Assembly (NCBI GenBank): GCA_947372535.1 | Contig: CANBUA010000270.1 | Coordinates: 1 to 6,304, forward strand | Direction: 5' to 3' | Length of the DNA stretch: 6,304 bases | Origin: Burkholderiales bacterium | GTDB lineage: Bacteria > Pseudomonadota > Gammaproteobacteria > Burkholderiales > Burkholderiaceae | Shown: positions 6,084 through 6,304 of the stretch, one piece after another | Position numbering within the stretch: position 1 is the stretch's first letter | How the letters are laid out: each line of letters opens with the position of its first letter | Made by a program: the position numbers and the translations under genes | Notes under the pieces: generated by a model | The model's database searches: none | The model's input: the letters and a program-made list of their open reading frames with translations, nothing else | What the model was told of the DNA's origin: nothing

Positions 6084-6304
6084 ATGCCCTACCAAGCCGC
6101 CATCATCGACCTCGACGGTACCCTCGTCGACACCCTGGGTGACTTCCAGATCATCCTGGCCCACACCCTGTCCGACATGGGCTGCCACGCCATCGAGATC
6201 GCGCGGGTGGACCGCCACTTCCTGTCGCTCACCGTGGGCAAGGGCAGTGAAGACCTGCTGCGCAAATCCATGGCCCACGCCTGGGGCCGCGCGCCCGATG
6301 ACGC
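6084..6304 (+). CDS. gph: HAD-family phosphatase, probably phosphoglycolate phosphatase, N-terminal part (3' end outside window)
   Basis: The first 73 complete codons are present and the gene continues past the right edge. The opening MPYQAAIIDLDGTLVDT carries HAD motif I, D-x-D-x-T-(L/V), with nucleophile D9 and general acid/base D11. A helical cap domain follows, including VGKGSEDLL (51-59), a phrase typical of betaproteobacterial Gph. The enzyme would dephosphorylate 2-phosphoglycolate to glycolate, salvaging a by-product of DNA repair or oxygenation chemistry. The frame is closed by TGA at 6051-6053, so ATG 6084 is the only normal start, but no Shine-Dalgarno sequence is visible before it (GCCGAACCCT). 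In many Burkholderiales gph follows rpe and precedes trpE; here the Septu module lies where rpe would be expected. I am sure of the HAD family and moderately sure of the substrate. Confidence 0.82.
   Translation, partial: MPYQAAIIDLDGTLVDTLGDFQIILAHTLSDMGCHAIEIARVDRHFLSLTVGKGSEDLLRKSMAHAWGRAPDD

Noticed and set aside
5340..6278. 312-codon open frame on the minus strand
   Set aside because: It runs antisense through ptuB, the intergenic gap and gph, all of which have clear motifs on the plus strand; the translation shows no family features.

Overview
The window looks like chromosomal DNA of a high-GC betaproteobacterium, most likely Burkholderiales and probably a Comamonadaceae-type genome. 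The signs are the GC-rich flanks with GC-rich third codon positions, the lipoprotein signal followed directly by a poly-glycine run, and a gph gene whose sequence style is typical of that group. This assignment comes from sequence style only; no phylogenetic marker is complete here.

Layout from left to right. (1) The 3' end of a GNAT-family N-acetyltransferase on the plus strand (to 259). It converges on, and overlaps by 92 bp, (2) a large minus-strand gene (168-2924) for an exported lipoprotein. That protein has several BACON/Ig-like beta-sandwich repeats, an IPT/TIG-like domain and a C-terminal beta-propeller. (3) A 313-bp gap without a convincing gene. (4) A compact plus-strand operon of three genes: an unrecognised 149-aa protein (3238-3687), an ABC-type ATPase that I call PtuA (3677-5110), and a four-cysteine HNH nuclease that I call PtuB (5115-5849). 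(5) A 234-bp AT-richer gap with a repeated 14-bp motif. (6) The first 73 complete codons of a HAD phosphatase, probably phosphoglycolate phosphatase gph (from 6084), which runs off the window.

The functional centre is a Septu-type anti-phage system (PtuA ATPase plus PtuB HNH nuclease). In known Septu systems the ATPase assembles with and controls the nuclease, which damages nucleic acid during phage infection. Two things here go beyond the two-gene textbook form. First, a small unknown gene overlaps ptuA by 11 bp, so it is probably translationally coupled and could be a third component. Second, a 14-bp motif (AATAGAGTCCGTAA) lies 5' of the operon and recurs as an exact inverted copy just before gph, with a third, near-identical copy 44 bp further in. 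The motif therefore brackets the whole defence module (3148-6071), which has visibly lower GC than the flanking genes. This suggests that the module was inserted as a unit next to gph, although no transposase or integrase is present in the window.
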